A stretch of DNA of 64,000 bases, from contig JALIZF010001793.1 of assembly GCA_029948255.1 (NCBI GenBank), positions 492,001 to 556,000 of the forward strand. The letters run 5' to 3'. The translations under genes were made by a program, and so were the position numbers. Source of the stretch: Telmatactis stephensoni. Its lineage: Eukaryota > Cnidaria > Anthozoa > Actiniaria > Isophelliidae. The notes below the pieces were generated by a model. The model was given only the letters and a program-made list of their open reading frames with translations. It had not been told where the DNA came from and made no database searches. This document shows, piece by piece, positions 1 to 12,925 of the stretch. Numbering within the stretch: the first letter of the stretch is position 1; the number at the start of each line of letters is the position of its first letter.

Positions 1-299
1 AAAGGTTTTACATCTCTGTTACTCAAGTATTCCCCTGGGGGTTGAGGCAGAGGGGACAGAGGACAGACTGCATAGGTGGTGCCTTGCTTACAGAATTACG
101 TGTCTAGACCAGTTTACAAGTACTAGATGATAAGATGATTTTTAGAAACAAATGAGTCTTAATTGAGCTGCTCCAGCTGTGCTTAGTCAATATGTGAATG
201 GTATTAAAAACCACATATAGACGGATCATTCTTTTCCTATATTATATCTGTTAGAGTGGTTGTCAAGTTCCAGCAGCTTATAATGTTTTCCCCTTTCAG

Positions 300-1744
300 A
301 TGTGAAGATGCACAGTCATGGAAATGGAAAACATTTGACCCACAACCTCTGGATGCAAGTAAATTCTTTGACTATTTCTTTATGGTTGAGGTCAGTCTTG
401 ATTGATAGATAATACCTTAATTTCTAGCACAGGAAAAAAATGTCAATTCAGGGGCGGATCCAGGGGAGGTGCATTGGGTGCAGACGCACCCCCCTTTTGG
501 ATGACGGTTAAAGCTTTTCTAAAATATACACATACTTTTTCATCAATCGTTTTTGGGTCAGGAAGGCTGTGGTTGTATTTGTGGTGGAAGCACAAACCAG
601 CACATCGCGCACACCTGCTACTTTAATCATTTTGGGGCCGGAAGTCTGTGGTGGTGGGAAAAATCATATGTACGCGTGCTTTGTAAGCTACCATCGAAAA
701 ATGCACTTCCTCTTTAAAAATGCTGGATCTGCCCCTGCAATTTCCAGCTTGGGTCAAACATGGAGCTTCCCTGGGTCTAACCAGGGAATCTCTGGGAATC
801 TGAACACTATTTTCACAAGCTTGGGTATAATTTACAGATTTCCCAAGTAAAATGGAACAGATTCCCAGTTTAGACCCAGGGAAACCCCAAGTTGGGATTG
901 ACATTCTTTTCCTGTATATAAGCATTTGTATCATTATCAAAATATTTTCACAGCAACGGTGATTAAATTATGATATATTGAAGTAACAAAGAATGGTAAA
1001 ACAAAGAACACAGCTGACTAGTAGTAAGAACAAAATACACTTTCCAACATTCCACAAATTCTTTAGTTTTATCTTAACAAATCACAAGCTTTCTTCTAAA
1101 AGTAGTAGTTGACCCCTGAGCTCCTGAAATATCCCAGGAAGGACAGAGTATGGTGTAACATGGCAATTTATGCTCAAGTGACTTAAAATATGACCGCTCG
1201 CTTTTCAGTGCAAATATTAAACCAAGTGCAAAATTTAATATGGGAGATTACACAGTTTTGAAGCTGTATTAAACAGTTTAGTATGCACAAACTCTGTATT
1301 ACATGGTTTAGTGTGAGCATCAGTGTCATTTGATAAAAGTGGTGCATGCCCTTACCAGAATTGAACCCTGTAATATGGAAAAAAGGCAAAGTAAGGTTTG
1401 TTTTGTTTTTGAAGTTGGTCATAAAAATAGACAATTTATTAAACCTCTTTTTATTGACTCTTTAGGTATCGTCGTACACAGGAATTATTTTATGGTTTCT
1501 TGTGGCATTTCTATCAGGAAGACAGATGCGGAAAGCTATATACTATTTTCTTGAGTCTCAAAACCCTTACATTGAAGAACAAATGCGTACAAGCACACCT
1601 GGGTCTGCAGAGATGTATAGTGAACAACCAGTATATGTCAATCAAGGACAAGTACCTAGAGTATTGATGTTTGACGGTGATTATTATAATGAGGATGAAT
1701 TTGAAGCAAGGGCAGTGGATTATGGAAAGATCACTCACTTGTAG
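300..1744 (+). CDS. C-terminal exons of an unrecognised single-pass membrane protein (partial)
   Basis: Two exons are visible, 300-358 and 1466-1744; the 5' part lies outside the window. Both are bounded by cag/tag acceptors, and the 300-358 exon has a GTAAAT donor. The join is in phase 0 and the stop is at 1742-1744. The translation has a short His/Asn-rich stretch (HSHGNGKHLTHN), then a hydrophobic helix (SSYTGIILWFLVAFL), then a polar tail of about 80 residues with acidic and tyrosine-rich motifs (GDYYNEDEFEAR). Together these suggest a membrane protein with a cytosolic tail, but I do not recognise the family. The competing frame across the splice ends quickly in a stop, which supports the chosen frame. 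Positions 1-299 hold no exon I can support. Confidence 0.6.
428..915. mobile_element. Foldback/TIR element, family A (carries a nested insertion)
   Basis: The termini are inverted: CACAGGAAAAAAATGTCAATT at the left and its near complement (GGGATTGACATTCTTTTCCTG) at the right. Inside, a second inverted pair matches GGGTCTAAACTGGGAATCTG. A second copy lies at 23044-23212, so this is a dispersed family. The left end is interrupted at 449 by another element. It sits in the intron between exons 300-358 and 1466-1744. Confidence 0.7.
449..737. mobile_element. Nested TIR element inside family A, TSD CAATT
   Basis: It begins CAGGGGCGGATCCAG and ends CTGGATCTGCCCCTG, an inverted pair. It is flanked by the direct repeat CAATT (444-448 and 738-742). 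Removing it restores the family A terminus as seen at 23044. The CAG...CTG ends recall hAT-type elements, but hAT elements normally make 8-bp duplications, so the superfamily is unsure. It has no transposase ORF. Confidence 0.75.
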
Positions 1745-2480
1745 CTGAGCTTTGCTTTTATGAAAAGTAGACCTTTTTATAATAGTAATGATCTTTAAAT
1801 CAGTAACTACAAAGGAAAGACATGGCCCAGAAGTAAAATTCATGCTGAGGACATTGACAAGGTTGAGGAGCATTTCATGATGATCCTAAAAATGGCTGCA
1901 TGGGACACAAAAGCAGTTGCATCACAGAGCACACCTTCTGAACAAATGTTGCCCATGGCTGGTGTGGCAGACCATTTTGCTATGTAATGTAGCTATGCAA
2001 TGCCTACACAATGAAGCATATAAAAACTTTCAAAAATTTGCTTTAATAACAATCTGTAACATTTAACATTGCTACAGAAAGTGCAAATTCAGCTTGAAAA
2101 ACTGAAGTCCAAGTTTGCTTAATTTTAACTTTTTGGTACAAAACATATTTTATTTAATACATATATGTACAGAAAATGTACATACTCCAAGAATAGTAGA
2201 TGTTATGTTATATATTAGAATTAACTTTCTCTATCATTATTGTAGTTTTCCATATTCTGCAAACTCTGACATTTAAACCCCAACCACCAACTGCAAATTA
2301 TTTTCATTTTTGCTTCTGTCAATCAAAACAAAACAATAAAAAATAAAATAAAATAATAAAAAAATATAATAATAAAAATACCTAAAAACCTAATGACCAA
2401 ATATGATCTTTTAATGATATATAATTAAGCTATATATTGTTTTGGTATTAGTAGTTCTTTGTACTTTTACTTTTAACTTT
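1745..2480. other. AT-rich 3' flank, no gene
   Basis: This follows the stop of the first gene. It contains A-rich runs (about 2327-2375) with several AATAAA-like hexamers that could serve as polyadenylation signals. No coding or repeat family was recognised. Confidence 0.4.
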
Positions 2481-2489
2481 GATTGATAA

Positions 2490-2845
2490 GCAAAAATCCC
2501 AGTATTGGTGGTTGGCAATTGAATGTCAGAGTTTGCAAAATGTCAGAAACTGCAGTAAGGCAGGCACCCTTTGGGCCCACTGTTACCTTACCCAAGTTCA
2601 TCTCAACAAGAATATTGAGGGTGCAGAAAAAAACAAGTGCTCTTCAACCAGGATCAGCCAAAGGCGTCCATCAAAGGACTGGACACATGATGCATGCAAC
2701 ACAGTTGTACCACTGTGTCCTCCCATGCAATGTTTCATGCAAAATTACAGAAAAAGTTGGAAAAGTAGAACTTGAAGCTGCACAAAACTGTAGCAGGGGT
2801 GCAACTCTATGTTGCACGCAATGTTACAAAAAAGTTGCATAAAGT
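2490..2845. repeat. Diverged dispersed repeat of the GTTGC-rich family
   Basis: The stretch ends with GTTGCACGCAATGTTAC and carries several CAACA/TGTTG words, like the better copies at 12685-12925, 56685-56790, 59108-59205 and 60990-61165. The short ORFs here have no recognisable domain. Confidence 0.35.
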
Positions 2846-2989
2846 GTCCAAGCCTATAGAGGTGTTTCTAACAGAGTAGTCCATCTTACAAAGTTGTCTT
2901 TGAGGCTGTTCACAGCATAGCGAACTCCCTCCCAGACAAATTGAGGACAGCTAGACATGGTAATGTTTTTCCAAGAGCAGATAATGTAT

Positions 2990-3345
2990 GACTATGAAAA
3001 CAAAACAGATTTCAAATGGTTATGAAAAAGTCTGATTGGATAAGACAACAGCATTAACCAATGAGAATGCTGAGACGCTAACAGCACAGAATAGTTTCCA
3101 TTTTCATAGTCACATGAAATCTTCTCCAGCACAGACAGCTCTTTGTGCTATGGGTTTTTGCAGTCATAAGTCCATTTTCCAATGAGTGCAGAAAACACTT
3201 GTAGCACTAAAGCAGTTTTTGTATGAGTGTGAAACGTACTGCACTGTGCCCTGATGTCTATAAAAAACATTTGAAATTCTTGCCGTAGCTGTGCCGTGAC
3301 CGCATGGTGGCGTTTTCACAGTCATACGAAATCTACTCTATTGTG
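2990..3345. mobile_element. TIR element, family B (TTTTCACAGTCATACGAAAT ends)
   Basis: The left end resembles AGCAGATTTCATATGAGTGTGA and the right end reads TTTTCACAGTCATACGAAAT, imperfect inverted repeats. Related copies lie at 22262-22432 and 42418-42560, and a palindrome with similar ends lies at 31550-31685. No ORF. Confidence 0.5.
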
Positions 3346-3377
3346 AGCACACACATACACACAGTGAGCACCCCAAT

Positions 3378-3960
3378 GGGCTCTTTGCAGATGTTGCATG
3401 ACATTTTAAATTTTAATCCAACGAACAAAAATATAATATTTGAAAAGAGCACTGACACCAAAGCTAGAAAAAATGAATGATGTTTCGATGAATGATGCCA
3501 AAGTTATGGGTGGCTGAAGTTGGCTTTTTTTTCTATAGAAACGTTCAATGTAAGGCAGCTGTTGTCCACCACTGAATGTTTCTTTAGAAAAAGCACCAAT
3601 TTCAGCAGCCCATAGCTTTTACACTATTCATCAAAACTACTTTACAGCGAAAATCATTGCATCGCGACCTCCAACATCGGTAAGATTTTGGTCTTTTCTG
3701 ATCCATCCATCATTCTTGGGGGCGGAACTTTCACGAACTCGTTCAGTGATTGGTTGATTTGAAAGAAACTCTGCCCAAACTTATTGACGGCTCAAAAAAA
3801 CCCAAAATCAAAACAAAATTTGTAATTTGCTGGTTGCAATGTAACGATTTTGGCTGTAAAATTTCAATTTTTACTAACTTTGGTAAGCTCTTTTCAAATA
3901 TTATATTTTTGTTCTTTTTGGATTAAAATTTAAAATGTCATGCAAGACCTGCAAAGAGAC
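3378..3960. mobile_element. Long foldback element of about 580 bp
   Basis: The left arm (from about 3378, GGCTCTTTGCAGATGTTGCA) is complementary over about 70 bp to the right arm ending near 3960 (TGCAAGACCTGCAAAGAG). A second inverted pair surrounds the middle (GAAACGTTCAATG / ATTGAATG-like around 3540 and 3580). A single diverged arm occurs again at 52362-52440. Non-autonomous; no ORF. Confidence 0.65.
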
Positions 3961-5900
3961 CATTAACTTGCTGCAATTTTCTACAAAAAATGAATTCTAC
4001 ATGAAATCTGCAGTCTGTAAGGAAAATGTTAATCAAATGCTGCAAAGCTAATTAAACCATGCATTATCTTTCTGAAGAGAAAACTAGTTGTAAGTACAAT
4101 TTATATAGAATATTATTCACATCTACTGTGATTTTTTATAAAAATGCTTCTATCTATAGACTTAGCTTTTGTGCACTATAATACAAAAAAATATTTTGTG
4201 TGTAATCTGATTTTCTGTACCTATGTCTCTGCAACAGTAAGTATTTTCTGATCAAATTCCAAGTTCATTTCTCACCTTTTTGAATTTCAAAGGAGAAGTT
4301 GGATACTCATCAGAGTTCACTTGCTGTATAGACTCTATTGCTAACTAAATTGATTCAGGACAGTAGTTTCTAGTTTTTATAAACACTCAGGTACTGTCAA
4401 AGTACTGATGTAAAAGAGAGAGAGAGAGTCTGTGTACAGCCATTACTTCCCCCTCCCCCACAGCATTTTCCCCAAAGGGGGCGGGGGAGGGGGTTAACAG
4501 CTGTGCACATGTAGGTTATCAAAAGACAGGCATCTAAGTAATATTTAATGTATTATCTACATACTTCTGTGAAATTCTGTCTAACAAATATCTGAGGTAT
4601 CTTAATGAAAACATAGCAAAATAAAGAGTATTATGTATTTATATATTAAAGTAATAAATGTAATTTGGTGTTGCAATGGCTAGTATCTTGTAGCATGTGG
4701 CATGGGCATATATAACCATTACATGTATACTGTTTGCAGTCTGACTTATTAGAGTACTGCTTATTAGCAATACCCTAACAAGACAGTATTGTTTATTAGC
4801 AGCTGCTTGTATTTCAATGCTATATAACCGAGTCTTAGAACAAGTAATGCTACCATATGCAGACTATATAGTACTCGATAGGACATTCCCCATCTCTTTT
4901 CACTGCAAAAGCTAAATGCAATACTGGGTCTATTTCTTAGGCTTGTGTTATTTTCAGTGCATAAGTCAGGAGCATACAGGGGGATCCATGGCATGATGCC
5001 CACAAAAATAAAAAAGTAAATCCTGAATCAGGAACACCTGATATGAAAGCCAATTTACATTGTTGATATACTACTGTTCATGCAGATGTTTATTTCCATG
5101 TAAAGCAAAAACAATTTTAATCTGAAATTTTAATCTGGAAATATCTGGAAATTATCTAGTGGCCCAACAGAAAGAATTCACAAATATTGAACAATATAAT
5201 GTGTCACGTCAATAGTGTTGACAAGCAGGGGGAAAGCTTTCCTTCACTCCCAAATCACAAAAAATAGAATTGCATGATCAGGCAACATGTGGAACATGAA
5301 CAATACTGTATGCCCCTGATAAGTAGAAACCAATTTTTACTCTTAACTTAACAAGCAAATATTAGAAAACTCTATTTAATAACTAAAGATAATTTTTAAT
5401 AAATTAAATTATCATTTATTTTTAATTTCTATATCTTATTCAAGCACATTAATGTGTTTGTTCAAGATAAAACCTGATGTGAGTGCAACAGCATCAAATC
5501 TTTTAGTAAAGTATTGCTATTGTTTATTATACAATTCTCAAAGAATGCACGTAATATGCACAAGAACGTGAAAAATATGAGACTGTATTAGGTTAGTAAC
5601 ATTTGAATGGCTTCCCGGTGCAAAGCCACGTGCTAATCAAAGTCAAAAGTGGCAATAAAAACAACATTTGTATTGATTTGTGCAGAATTGTATAATAAAT
5701 TATATTATTGCTCAATAAATTAACCACGGAATACAGCTGTGAATTTTTACTTGTCACTTGCATTTTGGCTTGCCTAAATGCTCGCCAAAATACAGTGTGA
5801 CTCGTAAAAATACACAGCTGTATTAGCTGGTCAGTCAACCAATAACCTTTATGTATTACTGGCATTATATTTATGTGTAATAAAAGAGAATGAATGAATG
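3961..5900. other. Intergenic, no gene seen
   Basis: AT-rich DNA between the foldback element and the 3' end of the Rab gene. It contains a short CT/GA run (4411-4425) and a C-rich/G-rich pair (4447-4492) that could form a small hairpin. No exon or domain was recognised. Confidence 0.4.
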
Positions 5901-8900
5901 TCATGTTGCAATACAGCACCGGTTTTCTTCAAGAACTTCTTTCTTAGTATCAAGGAATATAGCACTGGACCGACTATCCATGCTTGATCTGTGAGTAAAT
6001 CCATTCTATGGCAAAAAGTCAAATATTTGATTACTTATATATGACAGGAAGAACGAAAAAATGCTGCAGTATTAATAGTAGCTCATTCATGTAAATACTT
6101 TGTTATTTTACTAAACTGGCAGAATGCTTTACAAGTCAATCCAGGGGCCTGTTTCTCAAAGGACCCGAAAACTTTATGGACCCGTTAACCTAGTAAATAA
6201 ATTGAATAAGTTATCGGGTCTTTTGAGAAACAGGCCCCCGGCAATTATTAATAATATTGACGTTTAGTTTACCTGTGTAGCTTCCATATTATGAAGAATC
6301 TGTTTACAAATATCTCTAAATGCCTGTATTATGTAGGGATCCAGAAGAAAATAAAAAAATGAAAAAAATGAGGATTTAATAGATGAAGAGATGAAAAAAT
6401 AAGAATAGAAAATAATCAACACGTACTTCATCTATATTTTTATTTTCATATGCACTTGTTTCATAAAATTGAATATTTCTTTCTGCTGCCAACTAAAAAT
6501 GAAAAAAGAAAAATTATGTGAGGGAAAAAATAACAATAATAATTAAATCTCTGGAAAAGTTACTTATAGCCAGCAATACATGCTACAATTTTTTTCTGGT
6601 GCTGGCAATGCAATTTTATTACCGAGAAAAATTACAGCATCCGCCATCACTTTCCACTATTCATTACAAGTGTGCAATGTAAAAAATTTTGAACTTTCTG
6701 CAACAAATTATTTATTGCAAGACATTGTTGCCACCTATGTTCCTAGACAAGATACATTTGTACACTTGGCAATTTCAAATCCCTAAAATTGCATTATATT
6801 GCAAGCATGAGAAAAAAGTGCAGCATGTATCACTGCCTTAAGAAGCTACGAAAAGTTGCAGCTAGATTACACATAAAGCAACCTACCTTGACACCAGATT
6901 CCTTGGGTACAATTCTCTCACTGTCAATATCACTTTTATTACCTAGCAACAGCCTCTGTACATTGTTGTTTGCATGCTGCAAATCATCAAAATATATAAA
7001 ACTTTTACAAAGATCGGTCCAGATACATGACTTGGTTCTCCATGGCTGCTATGCAGGAAGTCCAAATTAGAAAGGGGGACCCAGTATATGGACCAGTTAA
7101 GTAATCAAATACATGTAAGTAGCTGTAGGCTTTAATAAGGCCAGTGCAAATGCTTCTAATAAACATTCAACCTGATTAACTAGCAGCATTGTTGGTTGGC
7201 TGTGCAAATGGGCCCAATGTTGTGTTATACTTTGGTGATAAACAGAACAAAAGGAGGTTGAGCTAATGTCCAATGTTAGGAGTTGTTTTCACATTGTTTG
7301 GAGTATTTGCACATGCAGGCTTTTAGAGATGTGTTTCACAATGAAATGGGGGAGTAATGGGGGACAAGTTTTTAAGATAAATTACATGCAATATTCTGCA
7401 TTCTCAAATTGATCCAATTATGCCAACTATTTTGGCAAGGACTGCAGGTTCAATAATTATTGTGAAAGATATGTTTTGATATAATTTCACCAGTTTTACA
7501 GATAAGTAAAGTCTGTGGTATTCTTACCTCATCTACATACCGAAGCCATTTTTTAATATTATGAAAAGTTTCTAATCTAGTTATATCATAAACTAGAATT
7601 ATTCCCTGAAAATAAAGAGTTTGAAAATTGTCATGACAAATTATTATGCAATACCTGAACAGGTGGATGGATGGATGAATAAATGAATGTCTTGAATGAA
7701 TGAATAACTGAATGAATGAATGAATCTATGAAAAAATGAAGAAATAATTGACTGACTGAATGAATGAATGAATGGATGGATGAATGAATGAATAAATGAA
7801 TGGATTATAAAGTACACAATACTTGAGCAATACCTGAGCACGTCTATAATACTGTGTTGTTATAGTTTCGTATCTCTCCTGTCCAGCTGTATCCCTAAAA
7901 ATGAAGCCAAACTTAATTTCAACTGCAGAAATTTACTCCATGAAATGATAGCAATTCAGGGTGGCATCTGGTTAAGCCACTCCTTAAATATCTCAGTATA
8001 GGCTCAGCTGGAAAATTAATAGCTCTAGTGAGGTTAAAAGATTTGACCTTACTGTCTCACTCAATCCCTGAATAATCTCCCTTTATTTCCTTTATTAGAA
8101 ATAAATTAAAGCCACATTTTATAAAATGCAACACTTCTAAATGTGGTAAAATTTTTGTTCACAGATTAAAAAGGATCTGTAACAAAACTAAAAAGACAAG
8201 AGGAAAAGATATTTGGAGAACTGCAATTTTTATTGGCTTTGATTGCTATAAAAATGCATAAGTAAATGTTAATTAATGTTGAGAGTTATTTGTGACCTTA
8301 TAAGGTTTAGAATATGATAAAAAAGTTTAATGATTGGGGAAATTTTATAAGCATTTAATTATATGAATGCTCAGGAAATCTGAATTTATTGAACGAACAG
8401 GATTTTTATTTAATGAGGGAATTATTGAAAAAAAATTTGAAAATACCCTAGCTGGTCTGTGAGGTTTTGCTTTTTAAATACCAAATTCTTGAAACAAGAA
8501 AATCCTTCAAACTACTGTAGCTAGCATATATTAATATTTCTCATATTTCTCATATTTATTTCTTATAGAACTAGCCGTTTCTAACAGAAAGTGAAGTGCT
8601 GCGAGCAGTTTAAGTACTCATATACTGTATTACCCAAAATGTTTTCAAACAGGTTGACTAGTGTTTGATACAACAACACAAGTTTTAAGCTGAAATGTAT
8701 ATAAATACATTTTATTCAAATTTATTGCCTTTTCAAACAATCACAGTCTTTAATTATTTAATAGCATTCATCATAAAACTAAAAAAAGAAAAAACGGCAT
8801 TTTTTGACATTATAAAGATCTTTAATATTGATAAGACTTTATTAAAGTGAATACTGTCAATTTTGGTCATTTCCTGGGTGGATCTACTAATATTGTCTGA

Positions 8901-10877
8901 AGGAAGCAAACTTGGGGCTATGTGGGGAACTTCAGATAGGAAGGATAGGGCAGAAGAGATCATTTGAATTGCAAATACAATAGCACCTTGTTTATTCAGC
9001 TGAAAGCTGACTTGAGTAACCTCTTAAAAGAGATGGATTCAATTTCTATGTATATCAGTTATCTATCAAGACAATTTTCTGTGAGAAAATTATTTAACAA
9101 GCTTTAGAGCTGAGTTACTTGGCATGTAGATGATTTTTTAATTCAACAGGAAATGTTTTTGAAAGTTTTCAATAGACTCCTTTAATTTTGATCATAATTA
9201 TCTTTTTATTTAATACTGACAGATGTTTTGGGACCAGCATGAAATCATTATCAAAAATTATAAGCCTCATGTAGTTTATCATGGAGAACCAATGAATCAT
9301 GGTTTAAATCACAAAATAGCAGTTTTAACATGCAACTTGCTGTGTCAACTGATTCAACTTCAACTGTGTTGTAACCTACAGCCTATTGTATTGTGCATCC
9401 AAGTTGAAACATTTCACTTTCCACTTGGAAATATATATTTTTCTTTCATGGCTATACGAAATAAATATTATTTCTTACAAAATAAATTCAAAATTTCACT
9501 TGATATTTATTGTAATGCCTTATATAAAAAGAAAATTTCATTTTGTGAAATCTAAAATTTAATGGTTAAATTTGATCAATTTGATTTTATGAAGTAAGAA
9601 AAATAGAAATATACAATGAACATATAAAAAGATTCAGTGTTCTTCAAAATACAGCTGAGTTTTTACTACACAAAAAGTAACAGAGAAATTTCTATATAAC
9701 AAATTTCAAGATACGCATATAAGTCAGCTTTTCCGCAAGACTAAACTCTTTTGAATTTGTTAATTAATCTCTTACAAAACCAGAACAGGTAGTAAATGTA
9801 AATAAAAACTTTCAGTTCTCCATAAGAAACTGTATTCATTAAGTGAGTCCATTTTGACAAAATGAGAATAATTATACCATTAAGGCTTGAGACGACATAA
9901 TAAAATGGTTGAATGCTCATGACGCAAATTATAAACAGAGTAGTCGTCAATTTTCCGTTCTTGGAAGAATAACAAAAGCCATAATAATGTTTATTGTACT
10001 AGAATGTTCTGTGTCAGTGACCAGGACACATAACAAGTCTGGATGACGTCTAACTTCAGCTAAATTTGCTAAATTTAAGAAAATATTTTATGGAGGTATA
10101 TTTATAGAATAAATATCTCTGTAGTAGCTAGTCTACCCTTAATATTATTGTAACATTAAATTTTTATTTTTATTTCTGAGTACTCAGGCAAAGCAATTAT
10201 TTTTATAAGCATGCAGTCTAGACAACTATAAAGTGCTTTGGAAGGGGACATAAAACTGTTCTCTCGTGATATCAGTCTGTAACATCTTTGATAAAATTGT
10301 TTGCACTCGAGAATAAGTCGTATCTTCCACAACATTTACCAAGAATGACACAATGTAGTCGCTCTTCCTTTCAGGAAAAAGATTAAATTACCTGAAAGGA
10401 AGGCATAATTTGACACGACAAAATCTTTCGAAATTAAGATATTTTCGGCGCAAGTTACTAAGATGAAGTTCAAATCAAATTTAGAGGTTATTTTCTAGAG
10501 TGATTTCGAGATTAAACTAAGATTCCACATCCTGAGTTATTAGCAACGGTACTTACCACATTTGGATTCGTATCCGTTTGCCATCTACGAGAATAGTTTT
10601 CATCTTAAAATCAATACCTAAAGTGAAGCAAGAGACGAGGAAAATCTACCGTCAGTTCGGACAACACACAAAGCTCGTAAAATCTGCCCCCATCAAAATA
10701 CACTAAAAAAAACTTTCCCAAACTGTTATGTGTCCGTTGCGAAGACAGCTTACCTATCGTTGAAATATGGGACTTGTTAAACTCATCATTCGCAAAGCGA
10801 CATAAAATACAAGTCTTGCCAACACCAGAGTCTCCGATCAGAATGATTTTAAAAAGATGATCGTAATTCTTCGACAT
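5901..10877 (-). CDS. RAB15-like: Rab small GTPase, Rab15-type, 8 exons
   Basis: Exons (minus strand): 10877-10754, 10617-10557, 7894-7834, 7605-7528, 6976-6887, 6492-6427, 6323-6273 and 6005-5901. All joins keep frame with GT-AG introns and give 211 residues; human RAB15 has 212. The G motifs are all present: P-loop [14 protein letters not shown] in switch [17 protein letters not shown] and ETSA. The tail ends RCCIAT; the paired cysteines would be geranylgeranylated in the CCXXX pattern known from Rab11. The resemblance to RAB15 (LLCRF..EF..SHISTIG, DFKMKT, YYRRAQGI, VYDI) is stronger than to Rab8/10 as I recall them. Rab15 acts in endosome recycling in mammals; the role here is inferred. 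The long second intron (7895-10556) holds no other gene. Confidence 0.88.
6148..6240. mobile_element. Small foldback element in a Rab intron
   Basis: GGGGCCTGTTTCTCAAAGGACC is followed about 45 bases later by its near complement GGGTCTTTTGAGAAACAGGCCC. It lies in the last intron of the Rab gene (6006-6272). About 93 bp, no ORF. Confidence 0.6.
7660..7805. repeat. (TGAA)n/(TGGA)n microsatellite
   Basis: An interrupted tetranucleotide array in the Rab intron between 7605 and 7834. It gives a false Ser/Phe/Ile-rich reading frame on the minus strand. Confidence 0.9.
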
Positions 10878-12684
10878 TTCTACGGAACGCTGTTTTAAGA
10901 GTGAAGTAACAACAACAACATGAAGACGTCTGTGAAGTTACGTACAATAGGAGCTTGGAAACCTAAAACTATGCATAAAATTCATGAGTGTTTCCCTGTG
11001 CGACGCGTTTCCCTTTGGGCGCCATTTTTAAAAATGTCACTTTACTCGACCCAATCTTGCGCACACTTTTAAAAAGTACTTAGGGAGGGTAGGGATAGTA
11101 ATGAACAGAAAAATAATTTGTATTTCTTGTCCAAAACATTTTATACTGTAAAAATATTTCTTTGCTGATTTAATAACATTCAGTTGTTCAAATAAAATCA
11201 TTATATTTTAACAAGAGCCAGTGTAAATTCAATTACGTTTTGAATGATATTTTCCTACTTACCCCTCCCCAGTAACATTCTATTACCGTGTGAACAAGAT
11301 GCCGGTGGATCATGCCGGTGAGCAATGGAGTGAGAAGGACCGAGAAGATAGAAGCTAAATTTAGAGAAATTGACACACTCTTGACGTCATAAAATGTTCA
11401 AAACTCAAGTGGAATTACGAGCGCAGCAAGTGATTTCACTGCTAATAATATACATGAAAAAATTTCTCGATGCTGATTCAGCTAAGAGCAGTGCTGTTTC
11501 ACTAGGAAATTTAGTGCCGAAACAGGAAATTTAGTGCCGAAAAAAGGAAATTTTACAGGAACATTCATTGGATGACGAGGAAATTTTACGAGAAAAACAA
11601 TATCGTTTTTTCGAATGAAATTCCGACGTGGAATTCCAGAGTCGAGAAATGAATTTACCTTGAATCCCATAGCGCACATGAAAAAATAAATAAAGCCAAT
11701 TTTGTCCATTTTTTCAAAGCTAGCGCACGGCAAACCATTCAAGAGCAAGTACTGACACAAAAATAGCAAGCGAATGAGAATGAAAGATTTTCATTCACGA
11801 CTACATGCAAACTTACTTTTACTTCAGCCTTGTGTTGAGTATCTGAGGAACAAAAGTAGACAAAGTTTCGTCAAACTACGGCGGGAAAAATTACTTTATT
11901 TAGCTGAAATTATAAATGAGAGCCATCTCAGCATTATCTTGGAGGAACTTCAAGGAACGTGGAACTTATGAATGCCAAAACAACTCTTGTAGGTCGGGAA
12001 AATTTGGTCTGGAGCATTTCTTTGGCGTTGCAGAAAAAGTAAAGTGAAATCGAAAATCTTGTTCCCCCAACTTTCCTGAAACCCTGGTATCAAGAATATG
12101 GTAATAGTTTTCTACTCTTCAGTGCTGGTTTTGTTATGTTTTAAAGGCCTTTTTACAGTGAGTTTTTTGGATCTGGTCAACATAATTATTCAGTGAATCT
12201 GACTCGTTCAAAACTTGAGTCGAAAATAAATCGCCGTCAAACAACTCTTACCGGACTGTAAGTTTCACAGCTGTCGCATCGTCTCCGAAAACGTCTATGA
12301 CTGCAGCCGGGAATAATCCATGTTTGAATTGATTGAACTAAGTGAAACGTTTTGCTACTGAAAGGATAAAAAATTATCATGTCGAAGTTATCGGCGAACG
12401 ACACCAAATTACGACGGAGTTCAAACGTTAGGGACCCCTAATCAAACAGAATTTTTATCTATGATTATAAGTGTTTCATTTTAGAACGACGTTTGAACTC
12501 TAGCCCTGCCCACACAGACGTATGCTTACTTGAGTAAAAGAACGAAAAATTCGTCGAAATTTATCCGAATTTTCGTTACTGAAGCACCGCGCCATCTGGA
12601 ATGTGTGCATTAGCTCTGGAAATGATAGCCACTAAGGTTTGAAATACCAAAATCCAACTCATAACAATTTAGTAGTCCAAGGTT
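10878..12684. other. Intergenic/promoter side of the Rab gene
   Basis: This holds the presumed promoter and 5'UTR of the Rab gene (upstream of 10877) and about 1.7 kb without any exon I can support. The only repeat recognised is the fragment at 11368-11443. Confidence 0.4.
11368..11443. repeat. Fragment of the TTGACACACTCTTGACGTCA repeat
   Basis: About 75 bp match the left arm of the repeat at 57237 (TTGACACACTCTTGACGTCA onward through AAACTCAAGTGGAAT) almost base for base. The right arm is missing, so this is a truncated copy. Confidence 0.75.
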
Positions 12685-12925
12685 ATTGCAATGTTGCGCG
12701 CAACAGAACGTGTGTTAACCCCTGCAACAGGCGCGCGCAATGCCCCAGAAAAAGCTCGGTTGTACTTCTGTTGCTGTTGCGCAAAACGTTGCGCGATCTG
12801 TTGCAAGGTTGGTATGGCTTCAGAAAAAGAACTCGTTTCTACTTCTCTAACTGTTGCGCGCACCTGTTGCAGGGTCGGACACACGCACAATTAAATGCAT
12901 GTTGTGTACAATGTTACAAGCTACA
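12685..12925. repeat. GTTGCGCGCAAC-rich dispersed repeat
   Basis: Palindromic words of the form GTTGCGCGCAAC / TGTTGC recur about every 20-40 bases. Related stretches occur at 56685-56790, 59108-59205 and 60990-61165, several ending in TATCGTGTgTCCGG. The ORFs on both strands here are by-products of the repeat. Likely a non-autonomous DNA element. Confidence 0.5.

Noticed and set aside
7644..7841. ORF rich in [10 protein letters not shown] repeats
   Set aside because: Translation of the TGAA/TGGA microsatellite in a Rab intron.
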